64,000 nucleotides of DNA from Natrialba taiwanensis DSM 12281 (GTDB taxonomy: Archaea > Halobacteriota > Halobacteria > Halobacteriales > Natrialbaceae). The notes beneath the pieces are model-generated. The model had not been told where the DNA came from, did no database searches, and saw only the letters and a list, made by a program, of their open reading frames with translations. Of this stretch, positions 34,775 to 43,530 are shown piece by piece (the first letter of the stretch is position 1; every line of letters begins with the position of its first letter). Where the stretch lies: contig NZ_AOIL01000067.1 of the NCBI RefSeq assembly GCF_000337595.1, forward strand, positions 3,203 to 67,202, read 5' to 3'. The position numbers were made by a program, and so were the translations under genes.

Positions 34775-35950
34775 ATGCGACGCCATTTCATCCTCGCACT
34801 GACCGTCATCGCCGTGGTCGCTGCAGCCGTGGCCGCGCCCGCAGCGGCTGCCGGCTCGTTCGCACAGCCACAGACGCAGACACACCCTCAGTCACAGGAG
34901 CAGGCACAGGCGCAGGCACAGCCACAAACCGCAATCCAAACGCAGAACGACACGCCAACCTGTGACTACCCGATTGGGGTGACCGACGCGACGGGCGAGA
35001 CGATCACGATCGACGAGGCGCCCGACTCCGTCGTCGCGCTCCAGGCCAGCGACGCCCAGACGATGGTCGAAATCGGCGCGGCGGACCGCCTCGACGGTCT
35101 CCCGTATAGCCCCGCGACGAGCGAACTCGACCGCGGCGACAGGGCCAACGTCGGCGACGGCTGGGACGTCGATCACGAACAGGTTATCGCCGCCGACCCG
35201 GACCTCGTCCTGGCCGCGAACGCGACAAACGAAGACGACATCGAAACCCTGCGCGAGGAAGCCGGCCTCACCGTCTACCACTTCTCCGAAGCCGAATCCA
35301 TCGACGACGTTCGCCAGAACGTCTTCCGGACCGGCGAACTCGTCGGCGAGTGCGAGGGCGCACAGGACACCGTCGACTGGATGGACGACCAACTCGAAGT
35401 CGTCGACGCCGCGCTCGAAGACGCCGACCGGCCGCTCGCGTACTACGCGATGCCCGATGGCTGGACCGCCGGTTCGAATACGTTCGTCCACGACGTGCTG
35501 ACGACTGCAGGACTCGAGAACGTCGCCGAGGAGGCCGGCATCGAGGGCTACCGAGACATCAACTCGGAGACGGTGGTCGACGAGGATCCTGAATGGATCA
35601 TCTACCCCGACGACGCAAACGATGAGCCACCGATCCCAGACGCACTCCAGGCGACCACCGCCGCCGAACAGGACAACGTCGTCGCCGTCAACGCGAACCA
35701 GCTGAACCAGCCCGCACCCCACGTCGTCTCCGCAGTCGTCTCCATCGTCGAAGAGATCCACCCCGAAGCCTACGAGGAAGCCAGCGCCGAACTCGAGAGT
35801 TCACCCGCCGCGAACGATAGCGGGACGGATGGAGACGGGAGCGACGACGCCGATGGCGGCGACTCGATCCCCGGATTCGGCGTGCCAGCGGCTATCGGTG
35901 CCGCTCTCGCCGCGCTCGCTATGATCGGCGCTCGAACGCGACTTCGGTGA
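34775..35950 (+). CDS. btuF: Cobalamin-type substrate-binding protein with PGF-CTERM anchor
   Basis: 391 residues. A Sec-type signal peptide (about 1-26, [18 protein letters not shown]) is followed by a Gln-rich linker of about 30 residues and then the BtuF/FepB-like fold (about 60-335; [35 protein letters not shown]). The C-terminal end has a Ser/Asp/Gly-rich spacer and [27 protein letters not shown], a PGF-CTERM signal processed by archaeosortase A for lipid anchoring. Divergent btuC and btuD complete the importer. Ligand by context is a corrinoid, but siderophore binding is not excluded. Confidence 0.9.
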   Translation: MRRHFILALTVIAVVAAAVAAPAAAAGSFAQPQTQTHPQSQEQAQAQAQPQTAIQTQNDTPTCDYPIGVTDATGETITIDEAPDSVVALQASDAQTMVEIGAADRLDGLPYSPATSELDRGDRANVGDGWDVDHEQVIAADPDLVLAANATNEDDIETLREEAGLTVYHFSEAESIDDVRQNVFRTGELVGECEGAQDTVDWMDDQLEVVDAALEDADRPLAYYAMPDGWTAGSNTFVHDVLTTAGLENVAEEAGIEGYRDINSETVVDEDPEWIIYPDDANDEPPIPDALQATTAAEQDNVVAVNANQLNQPAPHVVSAVVSIVEEIHPEAYEEASAELESSPAANDSGTDGDGSDDADGGDSIPGFGVPAAIGAALAALAMIGARTRLR

Positions 35951-36014
35951 TGTTGCGCTCCGGCACCGACCGAAGTTGAAAAAGGTTTACTCACCCCCCG
36001 ACACACGAACGAGC

Positions 36015-36296
36015 ATGGTCGAGAACGTGATCTGGCCCGCCTATCTCGATGTTGCCCTCTCGCGGGCCGACGGACGGCGCGTGTCGGAGGACTTGGCAGT
36101 CGAGGAGCCATCAGTCGACGAAATCGCAAAGGCCGTCCAACAGATCGGCTACGACGCGACGATCGAACGGGACAAGGCCTACTCGCGGGAGCCGTGGGCC
36201 GACCGCGGCCGGGTCGTCGTCCGCGGTGCGGACGATTCGTCGAAGAACGACCTTGTCCAGGCCGTGGCGGCGTACGTCGTCGCGATGCGCGAGTAA
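36015..36296 (+). CDS. srp19: Signal recognition particle 19 kDa protein
   Basis: 93 residues from [23 protein letters not shown]19 binds helices 6 and 8 of SRP RNA and helps recruit SRP54 for co-translational targeting. The family pattern is clear: an N-terminal VIWPAYLD strand, [13 protein letters not shown], a central [28 protein letters not shown] loop, and GRVVV before the last helix. A T-rich element about 30 nt upstream fits a leaderless start. The next gene is gar1, a common haloarchaeal neighbour. Confidence 0.95.
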   Translation: MVENVIWPAYLDVALSRADGRRVSEDLAVEEPSVDEIAKAVQQIGYDATIERDKAYSREPWADRGRVVVRGADDSSKNDLVQAVAAYVVAMRE

Positions 36297-36348
36297 CCGA
36301 GTACCCGAGACGCAACGCCCATACTCACCGGCCCCGACTGAACTCGTA

Positions 36349-36612
36349 ATGAAACGAATCGGAACGGTCGTTCGCACGTCCCAGGGATTGGCGGTGCTGC
36401 GAGCAGATGCCACCGAGAACAGCACCGACGATGGCGCGGCTGAAGACGAACGCAGCCACCGGATCGGCACGACTGCGCTCAATGACTCCCTCGCGGAAGT
36501 CGGCCGCGTCGTCGACGTCTTCGGTCCCGTCGACCAGCCGTATCTGGCCGTCACACCGGACGACGACGTACACCTGCCGTCGCTCGTCGGTTCGACGCTG
36601 TACGCCAGATAA
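36349..36612 (+). CDS. gar1: H/ACA RNP subunit Gar1
   Basis: 87 residues from MKRIGTVVRTSQGLAVLRA. Gar1 is a small beta-barrel that binds Cbf5 in H/ACA particles, which guide pseudouridine formation in rRNA. The core GRVVDVFGPVDQPYLAVTP is diagnostic. Residues about 25-45 are an acidic insertion. A copy of CTGAACTCG lies just 3 nt before its ATG (36338-36346), where a leader would be. It is convergent with trkA and 52 nt after srp19. Confidence 0.9.
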   Translation: MKRIGTVVRTSQGLAVLRADATENSTDDGAAEDERSHRIGTTALNDSLAEVGRVVDVFGPVDQPYLAVTPDDDVHLPSLVGSTLYAR

Positions 36613-36724
36613 CGCCGCGGAGCAACGTGCCCAGCCACCGCCTTGCTCTCAATCTGTTGCAACTGCAGCACTGTTCGTCCCGCGAAACCGGATGCACTCA
36701 CCGCGAAATCGGAAGAACTGACCG

Positions 36725-38059
36725 TCAGAGTTGCGCAGAAATTTCGTCAGCCACCGCAGTGGCCATGAACACAATCACGCGGTCCCCGGTTTGGATGACG
36801 GTTCCGCCGCGAGGCGTTCGGAGCGTTCCGCCGCGAATCACTGCGCCGACGACGAACTCTTGTGGCAGTTCGGTATCCGCGCCCTGGATCGTACTGCCGG
36901 CCAAGAGACTCTCCTCGTCGACTTCGATTTCGAGAACTTCCGCCTCGTCGTGCTCCAGGACAGCGACCTTCTCTGGGCCGCCCTCGTAGATCGTTTGAAG
37001 TATCTCTCCGGCCACGATATCCTGCGGATGAACCACCACGTCGAGCCCCGTCGATTCGAACAGGTCGATGACATCGCGATTATCGACAACTTCGACGGTT
37101 TGCTCCACGCCCAGTTCACGAGCCAGTTTTGCAAGCAGGTAGTTCGTGTCGTCGTCGACTGTCCCGACGAGCAGGTCCGCCTCGGCGAGGTGGTCCCGCG
37201 CGAATCCGTCGACATCCGTCGCGTCGGCTTCGACGACGGTCGAGGTGCCCAACTGATTGGCAAGCTGGGAAACTCGTTCCGGATCGTGCTCGATGACCTC
37301 CGGAGCGAACCCGCGGTCTTCGAACAGTCGAGCGACGTTGTATCCGAGGGAGTCACCGCCGGCAATAACGATGTCATCATCCGGTTGCAGCGTCGGTCGG
37401 TCGGAAACGTCCTTCGCAAACCGGCTCACGCCGTGGGTGCTGCCGATGACGACGAGACAATCGTCCGCTTTGATGACCGTCTCGCCGTTCGGAATGAGCA
37501 ACTCCCCATCGCGGATGATCGCGGCGAACGTCACCGACGGGTACTGATCGGCCTCGGCGACAGACTGTCCGGAGATGGGCGTCTCCGCTCCGATGTCGAA
37601 CTCGGCGACCTCCGCCGCTCCGTCGGCGAACATATCGACGGCCTTTGCCCCCGGTAATACGACGGACCGAACGAGCGACTGCGCAGCGAGCAAATCGATA
37701 CACAACATCGCATCTACGCCGAGGCCTTTGTCGAACGATTGCCAGGCTCGATAGAGACCGACATCCTTGACTCGGGCGATCGTATGCGGATCGGTGGCCT
37801 CTTTCGCCGCATTGCAGACCATCACGTTGGCCGCATCGCTATCGGTACTTGCCACGACGATATCCGCTTCGGACAGGCCCGCCTCATCGAGCGTGCCGAC
37901 GGATCGACCGTCACCGACAACGCCTGCAAGCGCCGCGTCAGCGGTGAGTGAATCGACCCGTTCCGAATCGCGGTCGATGACCGTCACAGCGTGCGAATCG
38001 GCGAGGTCGTGTGCAATGTTGGTCCCAACGTCACCCGCACCGACGATGAGGATGCGCAT
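36725..38059 (-). CDS. trkA: TrkA-type potassium uptake regulator (two RCK units)
   Basis: 444 residues from MRILIVGAGDVGTNIAHDLA. The open frame runs 250 codons further upstream, but that part is not protein-like. Two NAD-binding RCK_N domains (about 1-120 and 228-345; second motif IAGGDSLGYNVARLFED) alternate with two RCK_C ligand domains (about 140-218 and 360-444). TrkA is the cytosolic regulator of TrkH-type K+ channels. Potassium is the main osmolyte of haloarchaea, so this is a core salt-in function. No trkH gene is adjacent. Confidence 0.95.
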   Translation of the reverse strand: MRILIVGAGDVGTNIAHDLADSHAVTVIDRDSERVDSLTADAALAGVVGDGRSVGTLDEAGLSEADIVVASTDSDAANVMVCNAAKEATDPHTIARVKDVGLYRAWQSFDKGLGVDAMLCIDLLAAQSLVRSVVLPGAKAVDMFADGAAEVAEFDIGAETPISGQSVAEADQYPSVTFAAIIRDGELLIPNGETVIKADDCLVVIGSTHGVSRFAKDVSDRPTLQPDDDIVIAGGDSLGYNVARLFEDRGFAPEVIEHDPERVSQLANQLGTSTVVEADATDVDGFARDHLAEADLLVGTVDDDTNYLLAKLARELGVEQTVEVVDNRDVIDLFESTGLDVVVHPQDIVAGEILQTIYEGGPEKVAVLEHDEAEVLEIEVDEESLLAGSTIQGADTELPQEFVVGAVIRGGTLRTPRGGTVIQTGDRVIVFMATAVADEISAQL

Positions 38060-38284
38060 AGTTTTACTTCTCAAAGAATGGAAATAAATCTTGTGGGGAC
38101 GTGTCAATGAGAACCGTACTGCTACGCCCTTCTCCGTCGTCGCGACGAGTTCAGCCGTCGACCGTACCCCCTCAACCGTCCACCGCACATCCCAAACGGG
38201 AACCCGTTCACCGCACGACCGCGAACGGCGACGACCGAGCCGGAGACGAAAACACCCATACCACCACGCGCCAAACCTCGCGCC

Positions 38285-39316
38285 ATGAACGACCGGATGC
38301 GAGTCGGTGCTGCCGTCGGCGTAACCGTCTTGCTGTTTCTCGGCGTCCAACTCGGCGCCCTGGCCCTTACGGAACCGTTCTACGAATCCGGCCACCAGGC
38401 CGTCGAGAATCCCGATGACCCCACCAATAGTATCGCCTATATCGCAGTTATTCTCGTCGCAACCGCACTCATGCTCGCCGCCTTCAAGTACGACCTCCAG
38501 GGGCTCATCCGCGCGCTCATCATCGGCGTCAGCGTCATGATCGCCTGGTACGTCTTCGCCGAACTCGTGCCGCCGGTGGTCACCGCCGGTGCGGCGGGCG
38601 TGAACGTCCTCGCCGTCCTCGCCGCGGTCGGCGTCGGGGCCGCGCTCCTGTTCTATCCCGAGTGGTACGTCATCGACATCGCGGGCGTGTTGATGGGGGC
38701 AGGAGCGGCCGCCCTCTTCGGGATCAGTTTCGGCCTCCTTCCGGCACTCTTGCTCCTCTCGGTGCTCGCCATCTACGATGCCATCAGCGTCTACGGCACC
38801 GAGCATATGCTCGATCTCGCCGAGGGCGTCATGGACCTCAAAATCCCGGTCGTACTCGTCATTCCGACGACGCTGTCGTACTCGTATCTTGCGTCTGCAG
38901 ACGAGCGCGAGGACGGTACCGGTGACGGCGACGGTCAGGGTGAGGACACTCCCGACACCGACACCAGCGCCGAAACGACACCCGAGACCACCCCAGAAGA
39001 TGCTTCAGATGCGCGGGAGGGCCAGCGCGACGCGCTGTTCATCGGACTCGGGGATGCCGTCATTCCGACGATCCTCGTCGTCAGCGCCGCCTACTTCGTC
39101 GACAAAGGAGCCCTCGATGTCCCCGGACTCACGCTGAATCTGCCGGCACTTGGCGCACTTTTGGGAACGATGGCGGGGCTCATTGCGCTCATGGCGATGG
39201 TTGTCCGCGGCCGGGCACACGCCGGCCTGCCGCTGCTCAACGGCGGTGCCATCGGCGGCTATCTCATCGGTGCGCTCGCGAGCGGCCTGTCGATCGCGGC
39301 CGCGCTCGGTCTGTAA
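38285..39316 (+). CDS. Presenilin-like intramembrane aspartyl protease (A22 family)
   Basis: 343 residues with nine predicted membrane segments. The two catalytic Asp motifs are present: YD in LAIYDAISVYG (about residue 160) and GxGD in FIGLGDAVIP (about 254). An acidic, Thr-rich cytoplasmic loop of about 35 residues (210-245) lies between them, as in presenilins. Archaeal members cleave transmembrane substrates, and the best studied is from Methanoculleus (PSH). The substrate in haloarchaea is unknown. The gene is divergent from trkA. Confidence 0.9.
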   Translation: MNDRMRVGAAVGVTVLLFLGVQLGALALTEPFYESGHQAVENPDDPTNSIAYIAVILVATALMLAAFKYDLQGLIRALIIGVSVMIAWYVFAELVPPVVTAGAAGVNVLAVLAAVGVGAALLFYPEWYVIDIAGVLMGAGAAALFGISFGLLPALLLLSVLAIYDAISVYGTEHMLDLAEGVMDLKIPVVLVIPTTLSYSYLASADEREDGTGDGDGQGEDTPDTDTSAETTPETTPEDASDAREGQRDALFIGLGDAVIPTILVVSAAYFVDKGALDVPGLTLNLPALGALLGTMAGLIALMAMVVRGRAHAGLPLLNGGAIGGYLIGALASGLSIAAALGL

Positions 39317-39412
39317 GGTGTACGGTGCCCATTTTGTCGTCGCGGTCTCGCCTGTCGTCGGTGCGGTTCGATAATCGCTTGCGACCGTTCTCCAGAACTC
39401 GAACACCCACAC

Positions 39413-40114
39413 CTACTCTTCGACGAGTTCAGCGTCGCCGGCTTCCCGGTCGAGGCCGTCTCCGTGCTCGACCCCGTCGATAAGCGTATCGATCCGACCG
39501 ACCTCGTCCTCGCGTTGCAGGCGCTGGATATCCGGCGCGATGCCGACAAGGACGAGATGGTCGCCCTCGCTGGTGAGCTGGGTAACGTCGACGAAAATAT
39601 CGACCTCGCCGATACTGGCGTGGGTCGCCGTCCCCGGAAACGTCTCGACGGTAACTGGCTGACCAAACGGCTCGGCAGTCCGTCGCTCGACGACGCGATC
39701 GTCGATCGTGAACTCGTCGTACTTGTTCTGAACGCGGCCCACGAGTTCGGCATTGGACATGTCACTGATGGGGTTGAGTTGCGTATCGAGGAATCCGATC
39801 TGGGGCGTCGTCGCGACGCCGAAGACGCCGGCTGCTGGCGTCTCGTCGCCGAAGAGACCGGCGAGCGCATCGATCGTCCGCGTATACTCACTTGCGTAGT
39901 TCGTCGCCTCGATAGGCCGGCCGGCAACCGTCTCGGTTTCGATCACTTCTCGCGTGCCTCGATACTCGTAGTCGGCGGTTTCGAGGGCTGTCGACGAGAC
40001 GATCGCCGGCGTCGCAGAAACCGAGGTTACGTCTTCGAGCATGCCGCCGAGACAGCCGGCTGACAGTCCCAGCCCGCTCACTGCGGCGGCTGCGACGAAC
40101 GCCCGGCGATCCAT
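39413..40114 (-). CDS. Haloarchaeal lipoprotein, DUF6517-like
   Basis: 233 residues from MDRRAFVAAAAVSGLGLSAGC. The open frame continues upstream but the Tat signal sets the start. A twin-arginine signal with lipobox Cys is followed by a beta-rich domain (VSATPAIVSSTALETADYEYRGTRE; FVDVTQLTSEGDHLVLVGIAPD). The overall pattern resembles a lipoprotein family I remember as DUF6517. Function is unknown. It should sit on the outer face of the membrane. An acidic C terminus is as usual. Confidence 0.8.
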   Translation of the reverse strand: MDRRAFVAAAAVSGLGLSAGCLGGMLEDVTSVSATPAIVSSTALETADYEYRGTREVIETETVAGRPIEATNYASEYTRTIDALAGLFGDETPAAGVFGVATTPQIGFLDTQLNPISDMSNAELVGRVQNKYDEFTIDDRVVERRTAEPFGQPVTVETFPGTATHASIGEVDIFVDVTQLTSEGDHLVLVGIAPDIQRLQREDEVGRIDTLIDGVEHGDGLDREAGDAELVEE

Positions 40115-40211
40115 ACGCGCTCGACGACGAGCGCCGGCAAAATAGCCGCGCCTGCCATCACCCGGTGACGGCCCGATACCGCATACTGCGCTGTCGAATC
40201 TGCCCGCAGCG

Positions 40212-41780
40212 TTACTCCTTCTCGCCCTCGCCCGACGGCAACCGATACGTCGGTCCCTCGTCCGTATCCTGTACTTCGATTCCGAGCGCCTCGAGTTCGT
40301 CGCGCAGGTCGTCGGCGCGCTCGTAGTTGCCGCTGTCGCGCTCGCGTTCGCGCACGTCGAGCACGAGATCGACGACGTCGCCGGCGAGGGCGGCGTTGCC
40401 GGTCGTATCCCCGGTGAAGGAGAGTCCGAGGATGCTGCCCAGTTCTTCGAGGGCGTCGACGGCCTGGCGGAGACCGCGGTAGTCGTAGCCCTTGCCGTCG
40501 TCCGCTTTCTCACTCCCACTCTCACTCTCACTCTCGCTGCCGCCGACCGCCGGCTCGTACGCTTCGAGATGCCGATTCGCCGCCGAGGCGATAGACAGCA
40601 GCGCCGACTGCGCCTCGCGCGTATTGAAGTCGTCGTTCATCGCCATCCTGAACTCGTCGCGGGCCGTCTCGACGGCCGCGCGAAACTGCTCGTCTTCGAC
40701 TTTCGTCCGTGCGTCCGGCGAGTCGACGGCCTCGGCGGCCGCCTCGTGGGCGCGCTCGAGTTGGTCCCAGCGTTCCTCGGCCTCGGCGATGGTCTCGTCC
40801 GAGTAGAGCTGCGTGCTGTTGTACGAGCCCGCCGTCAGGAACGTCCGCAGGACGTTCGTCCCCCACCGGTCGACCGCCTCGTCGACGGTGACGAAGTTGC
40901 CCAGGCTCGAGGACATCTTCTCGTCGTCCATCTGGAAGAGTTCACAGTGGAGCCAGTAGTTGGCGAAGCGCTCGCCGGTCGCGGCTTCGGACTGGGCGAT
41001 TTCGTTTTCGTGGTGGGGAAAAACGAGGTCGCGGCCGCCGACGTGGATGTCGAGCGTCTCGTCCAGGTGGGTCATGCTCATCGCGGAGCACTCGATGTGC
41101 CAGCCGGGGCGGCCCTCGCCCCAGGGGGAGTCCCAGGTTTGCCCCGCGGGCGGGTCGCCGCCGTGGTCGACGCCCTCGTGGCGGTGTTCGGCGACCGCGT
41201 CCGCGTCGACGCCGTCGGCCTTCCAGAGCGCGAAGTCGGCGGGGTGGCGTTTCTCCGAGCGCTCGTCGGGATCGCCCTGGGACTCGATCTCGTCTATGTC
41301 CTGGTTCGAAAGCGTGCCGTAGTCCTCGAAGGCGGTCACGTCGAAATAGACCGAGCCGTTTGATTCGTAGGCGTAGTCCTTCTCGACCAGCGTCTCGACG
41401 AGGTCGATGATTTCGGGAACGTGCTCCGAAACGCGCGGGTAGACCTCCGCACGCAGGAGGTTGAGCGAGCGCATGTCCGCGAGCGTCCGCCCGATGTACG
41501 TCTCGGCCACGTCGGCCTCGTCCTCGCCCAGGTCGTCCTCGCCGACGCGGGCGACGATCTTCTCGTTTACGTCCGTGAAGTTCTCGACGTGGCGCACGTC
41601 GTAGCCGATGAACTCGAGCCAGCGGTGCATGACGTCGACGTGGACCCACGAGCGAGCGTGGCCCAGGTGGGGTGGGTCGGAGACCGTTAGGCCACAGTAG
41701 TAGAGCAAGACGTGCTCGGGGTCCTGTGGCTCGAACGGCTCCGTTTCACCCGTCAACGTGTTCGTCACGTGCAGGGTCAT
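40212..41780 (-). CDS. cysS: Cysteinyl-tRNA synthetase
   Basis: 522 residues. The class I catalytic site has YYCGLTVSDPPHLGHARSW (HIGH as HLGH, with the zinc Cys at its start, about residue 29), the zinc ligands in WHIECSAMS and FPHHENE, and the KMSKS loop as DDEKMSSSLGNF (about 292). The DALR-like anticodon domain and the C-terminal helices (ERDSGNYERADDLRDELEALGIEVQDT) are complete. A Ser/Glu-rich insertion at about residue 425-440 is encoded by a short repeat. A set of 31-bp repeats lies just upstream of the start. Confidence 0.97.
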   Translation of the reverse strand: MTLHVTNTLTGETEPFEPQDPEHVLLYYCGLTVSDPPHLGHARSWVHVDVMHRWLEFIGYDVRHVENFTDVNEKIVARVGEDDLGEDEADVAETYIGRTLADMRSLNLLRAEVYPRVSEHVPEIIDLVETLVEKDYAYESNGSVYFDVTAFEDYGTLSNQDIDEIESQGDPDERSEKRHPADFALWKADGVDADAVAEHRHEGVDHGGDPPAGQTWDSPWGEGRPGWHIECSAMSMTHLDETLDIHVGGRDLVFPHHENEIAQSEAATGERFANYWLHCELFQMDDEKMSSSLGNFVTVDEAVDRWGTNVLRTFLTAGSYNSTQLYSDETIAEAEERWDQLERAHEAAAEAVDSPDARTKVEDEQFRAAVETARDEFRMAMNDDFNTREAQSALLSIASAANRHLEAYEPAVGGSESESESGSEKADDGKGYDYRGLRQAVDALEELGSILGLSFTGDTTGNAALAGDVVDLVLDVRERERDSGNYERADDLRDELEALGIEVQDTDEGPTYRLPSGEGEKE

Positions 41781-41819
41781 TAGAGTGGTGTACCCGTGGC
41801 CCGTAGTTAAACGCTCTCC

Positions 41820-41922
41820 AATAGGACAACTATAGCCGAGTTATACCTCTAATGGGACAACTATAGCCGAGTTATACCTCTAATGGGACTACTATAGCCT
41901 ACTATAGTCGGGTTATATAGCG
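41820..41922. repeat. 31-bp tandem repeats with CTATAG palindromes upstream of cysS
   Basis: A unit containing GGACAACTATAGCCGAGTTA occurs at 41820-41850 and 41851-41881 with one difference, followed by a diverged third copy to about 41922. CTATAG appears four times here and once more near 41973. Each unit also has a TTATACCTC string that could act as a TATA box on one strand. It sits 40 nt before the cysS start. Confidence 0.85.
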
Positions 41923-42021
41923 TAAGTTGCGCCAATAGGGACGGTTGCTCTCCGATCCGGCTATCGTTGTTCTATAGCACCGTTTCGCAGCGCGATTCGG
42001 TTCTGTCAATCGGCCCGTCGT

Positions 42022-42534
42022 CTACGAACCGCCGACATTATCCCCACTCGGAACACGTTCGAGTGCATCCTCGACCGTCCGGACCGCGTTTGCGCCGTCG
42101 AGCCGGTCGACGATCACGATCAGCGTCTCGTCTCCGACAGCAGCCGCCACCGGGTTGATTTCGGCAAGTGCGAGTCTCTTGAGCGTCGCCGCCAGTGCCG
42201 TCGCGTCGACCGCACCCGTCGCGTAAATCGCCGTCAGATCGCCGCCGTTCGACCCGAACGGCGTGCCGCCGACGGTGACGAGTTCACTGGCGGGATCGTC
42301 GCCGTCGACGATTCCGATGCCGCTTTCCATTCTCACACTGATATCGATCGATTCGGGGTCGTACGCCGGCAGTTCGTCGGCGTACCGACGCAGTGCCGTC
42401 GCAATCGCGTCGATGTCGCCCTCGACATCGAGGAATCGCGCGGCGGCGGTGTAGTTAAGGACACCCGCTCGAAGGGCGGTGACGAGAAACGGGTGAGCCT
42501 CGACTACACGGCGCGTTTCGGCTGCCAGTGACAT
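42022..42534 (-). CDS. Conserved haloarchaeal protein, DUF7523-like
   Basis: 170 residues. The N-terminal half is helical (RRVVEAHPFLVTALRAGVLNYTAAARFLDVEGDIDAIATALRRYA), like a small DNA- or protein-binding bundle. The C-terminal half has two betas and helices in an ACT-like pattern (GGDLTAIYATGAVDATALAATLKRLAL and ETLIVIVDRLDGANAVRTVEDAL). I recall such proteins as DUF7523, but I cannot assign a function. It is divergent from bolA, 116 nt apart. Confidence 0.7.
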   Translation of the reverse strand: MSLAAETRRVVEAHPFLVTALRAGVLNYTAAARFLDVEGDIDAIATALRRYADELPAYDPESIDISVRMESGIGIVDGDDPASELVTVGGTPFGSNGGDLTAIYATGAVDATALAATLKRLALAEINPVAAAVGDETLIVIVDRLDGANAVRTVEDALERVPSGDNVGGS

Positions 42535-42650
42535 TCTGTCCGGGTGCTCGAACCCGGCGCGTATAAAGACGCCGACTGTCGCTCGGCTGCCGAGCGTTCG
42601 CCGACGCCGGCGACCGGGGCGCTTTTGCCCCGAGCGTCCAAGTTCTCTGT

Positions 42651-42896
42651 ATGGACCCAGCGGATGTCGCAGCCATCATCGAATCGGAACTCGCAGACGC
42701 CGAGGCAACGGTTTCGCGCGCCCGCGGCGAACACGACGACGATCACCTGACAGCGACCGTTGTCTCCCCCGCGTTCGAGGGCCAGTCGCTGGTCCAGCAA
42801 CACCAGCAGGTCTACGACGCCCTCGACGATCACATGACGACCGATATTCACGCACTTGAACTCTCGACGTACACGCCCGACGAGTACGAGGAGTGA
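42651..42896 (+). CDS. BolA-family protein
   Basis: 81 residues. The class II KH-like BolA fold is seen as DVAAIIESELADAEATVSR, DDHLTATVVSPAFEGQSLVQQHQQVYDAL and HALELSTYTPDEY. The conserved His near the C terminus (DIHALEL) and the FEGQSLVQQHQQVY helix are family marks. BolA proteins assist monothiol glutaredoxins in Fe-S cluster handling and can bind DNA. It stands alone, and the message is probably leaderless. Confidence 0.92.
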   Translation: MDPADVAAIIESELADAEATVSRARGEHDDDHLTATVVSPAFEGQSLVQQHQQVYDALDDHMTTDIHALELSTYTPDEYEE

Positions 42897-43058
42897 CTGA
42901 CGGGAATCGGAAGCCGGTGGTACTGACGAGTTCAGCCGAAGCCGCCGAAACCGTCGAGAATCGAGAGTTGTCGGTAGTCACCATGCAGCGCCGGACGGAT
43001 CTCCGACTCTCGAATCCGGAACCGCAGGTTTCTCCTTCGCTCCTGATAGGATAGTCGT

Positions 43059-43520
43059 ATGGAATCGCTTCACACCCGGATCAGACTGCTCTGGATCGCC
43101 GAGGTGACGATCGGTGCAGTCGTCCTCGGAATCGCCCTCGCCGCCGTCGATTCGCTGCTCACCAGCGTGCCGGTCGCCGCGCAGGCCGGGGTCGTCGTCG
43201 CGGGCATCGTCCTCGGGAGCGCCTACGCCGTTCGGCGCTACCAGGTCTGGCAGTTCGACCTCCAACCCGACGCGCTCTACCTCGAACGCGGTGTCGTGAC
43301 CTTCGTCGAAACCGCCGTCCCCTTCGTTCGCGTCCAGCACGTCGACACCCAGTTCGGGCCGATCGAACGCATCCTCGGCCTCTCGAGCGTCGTCGTCTAC
43401 ACCGCCGGCACGCGAAACGCCGACGTTCGCATTCCCGGTCTCACACCTGATCGAGCGCGCGAACTACAAGATACGCTTCGCGACCTCGCCGTCGAGAGCG
43501 AGGCCGACGACGCCGTCTGA
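43059..43520 (+). CDS. PH-domain membrane protein, YdbS-like
   Basis: 153 residues. Two membrane helices (about 10-30 and 35-58) precede a bacterial PH-like domain (bPH2) with ALYLERGVVTFVETAVPFVRVQHVDTQFGPIERILGLSSVVVYTAG. This helix-pair plus PH layout is typical of YdbS. It is followed after 10 nt by the larger YdbT-like gene, as in Bacillus, where the pair is linked to bacteriocin (sublancin/amylocyclicin) resistance. In archaea the role is unknown. A CTGAACTCG copy spans its stop codon (43517-43525). Confidence 0.88.
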   Translation: MESLHTRIRLLWIAEVTIGAVVLGIALAAVDSLLTSVPVAAQAGVVVAGIVLGSAYAVRRYQVWQFDLQPDALYLERGVVTFVETAVPFVRVQHVDTQFGPIERILGLSSVVVYTAGTRNADVRIPGLTPDRARELQDTLRDLAVESEADDAV

Positions 43521-43530
43521 ACTCGATAGT

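Noticed and set aside
36725-38806. 693-codon version of trkA
   Set aside because: The first 249 codons upstream of MRILIVGAGDVG are charged low-complexity residues without RCK homology. The TrkA start is at 38059.
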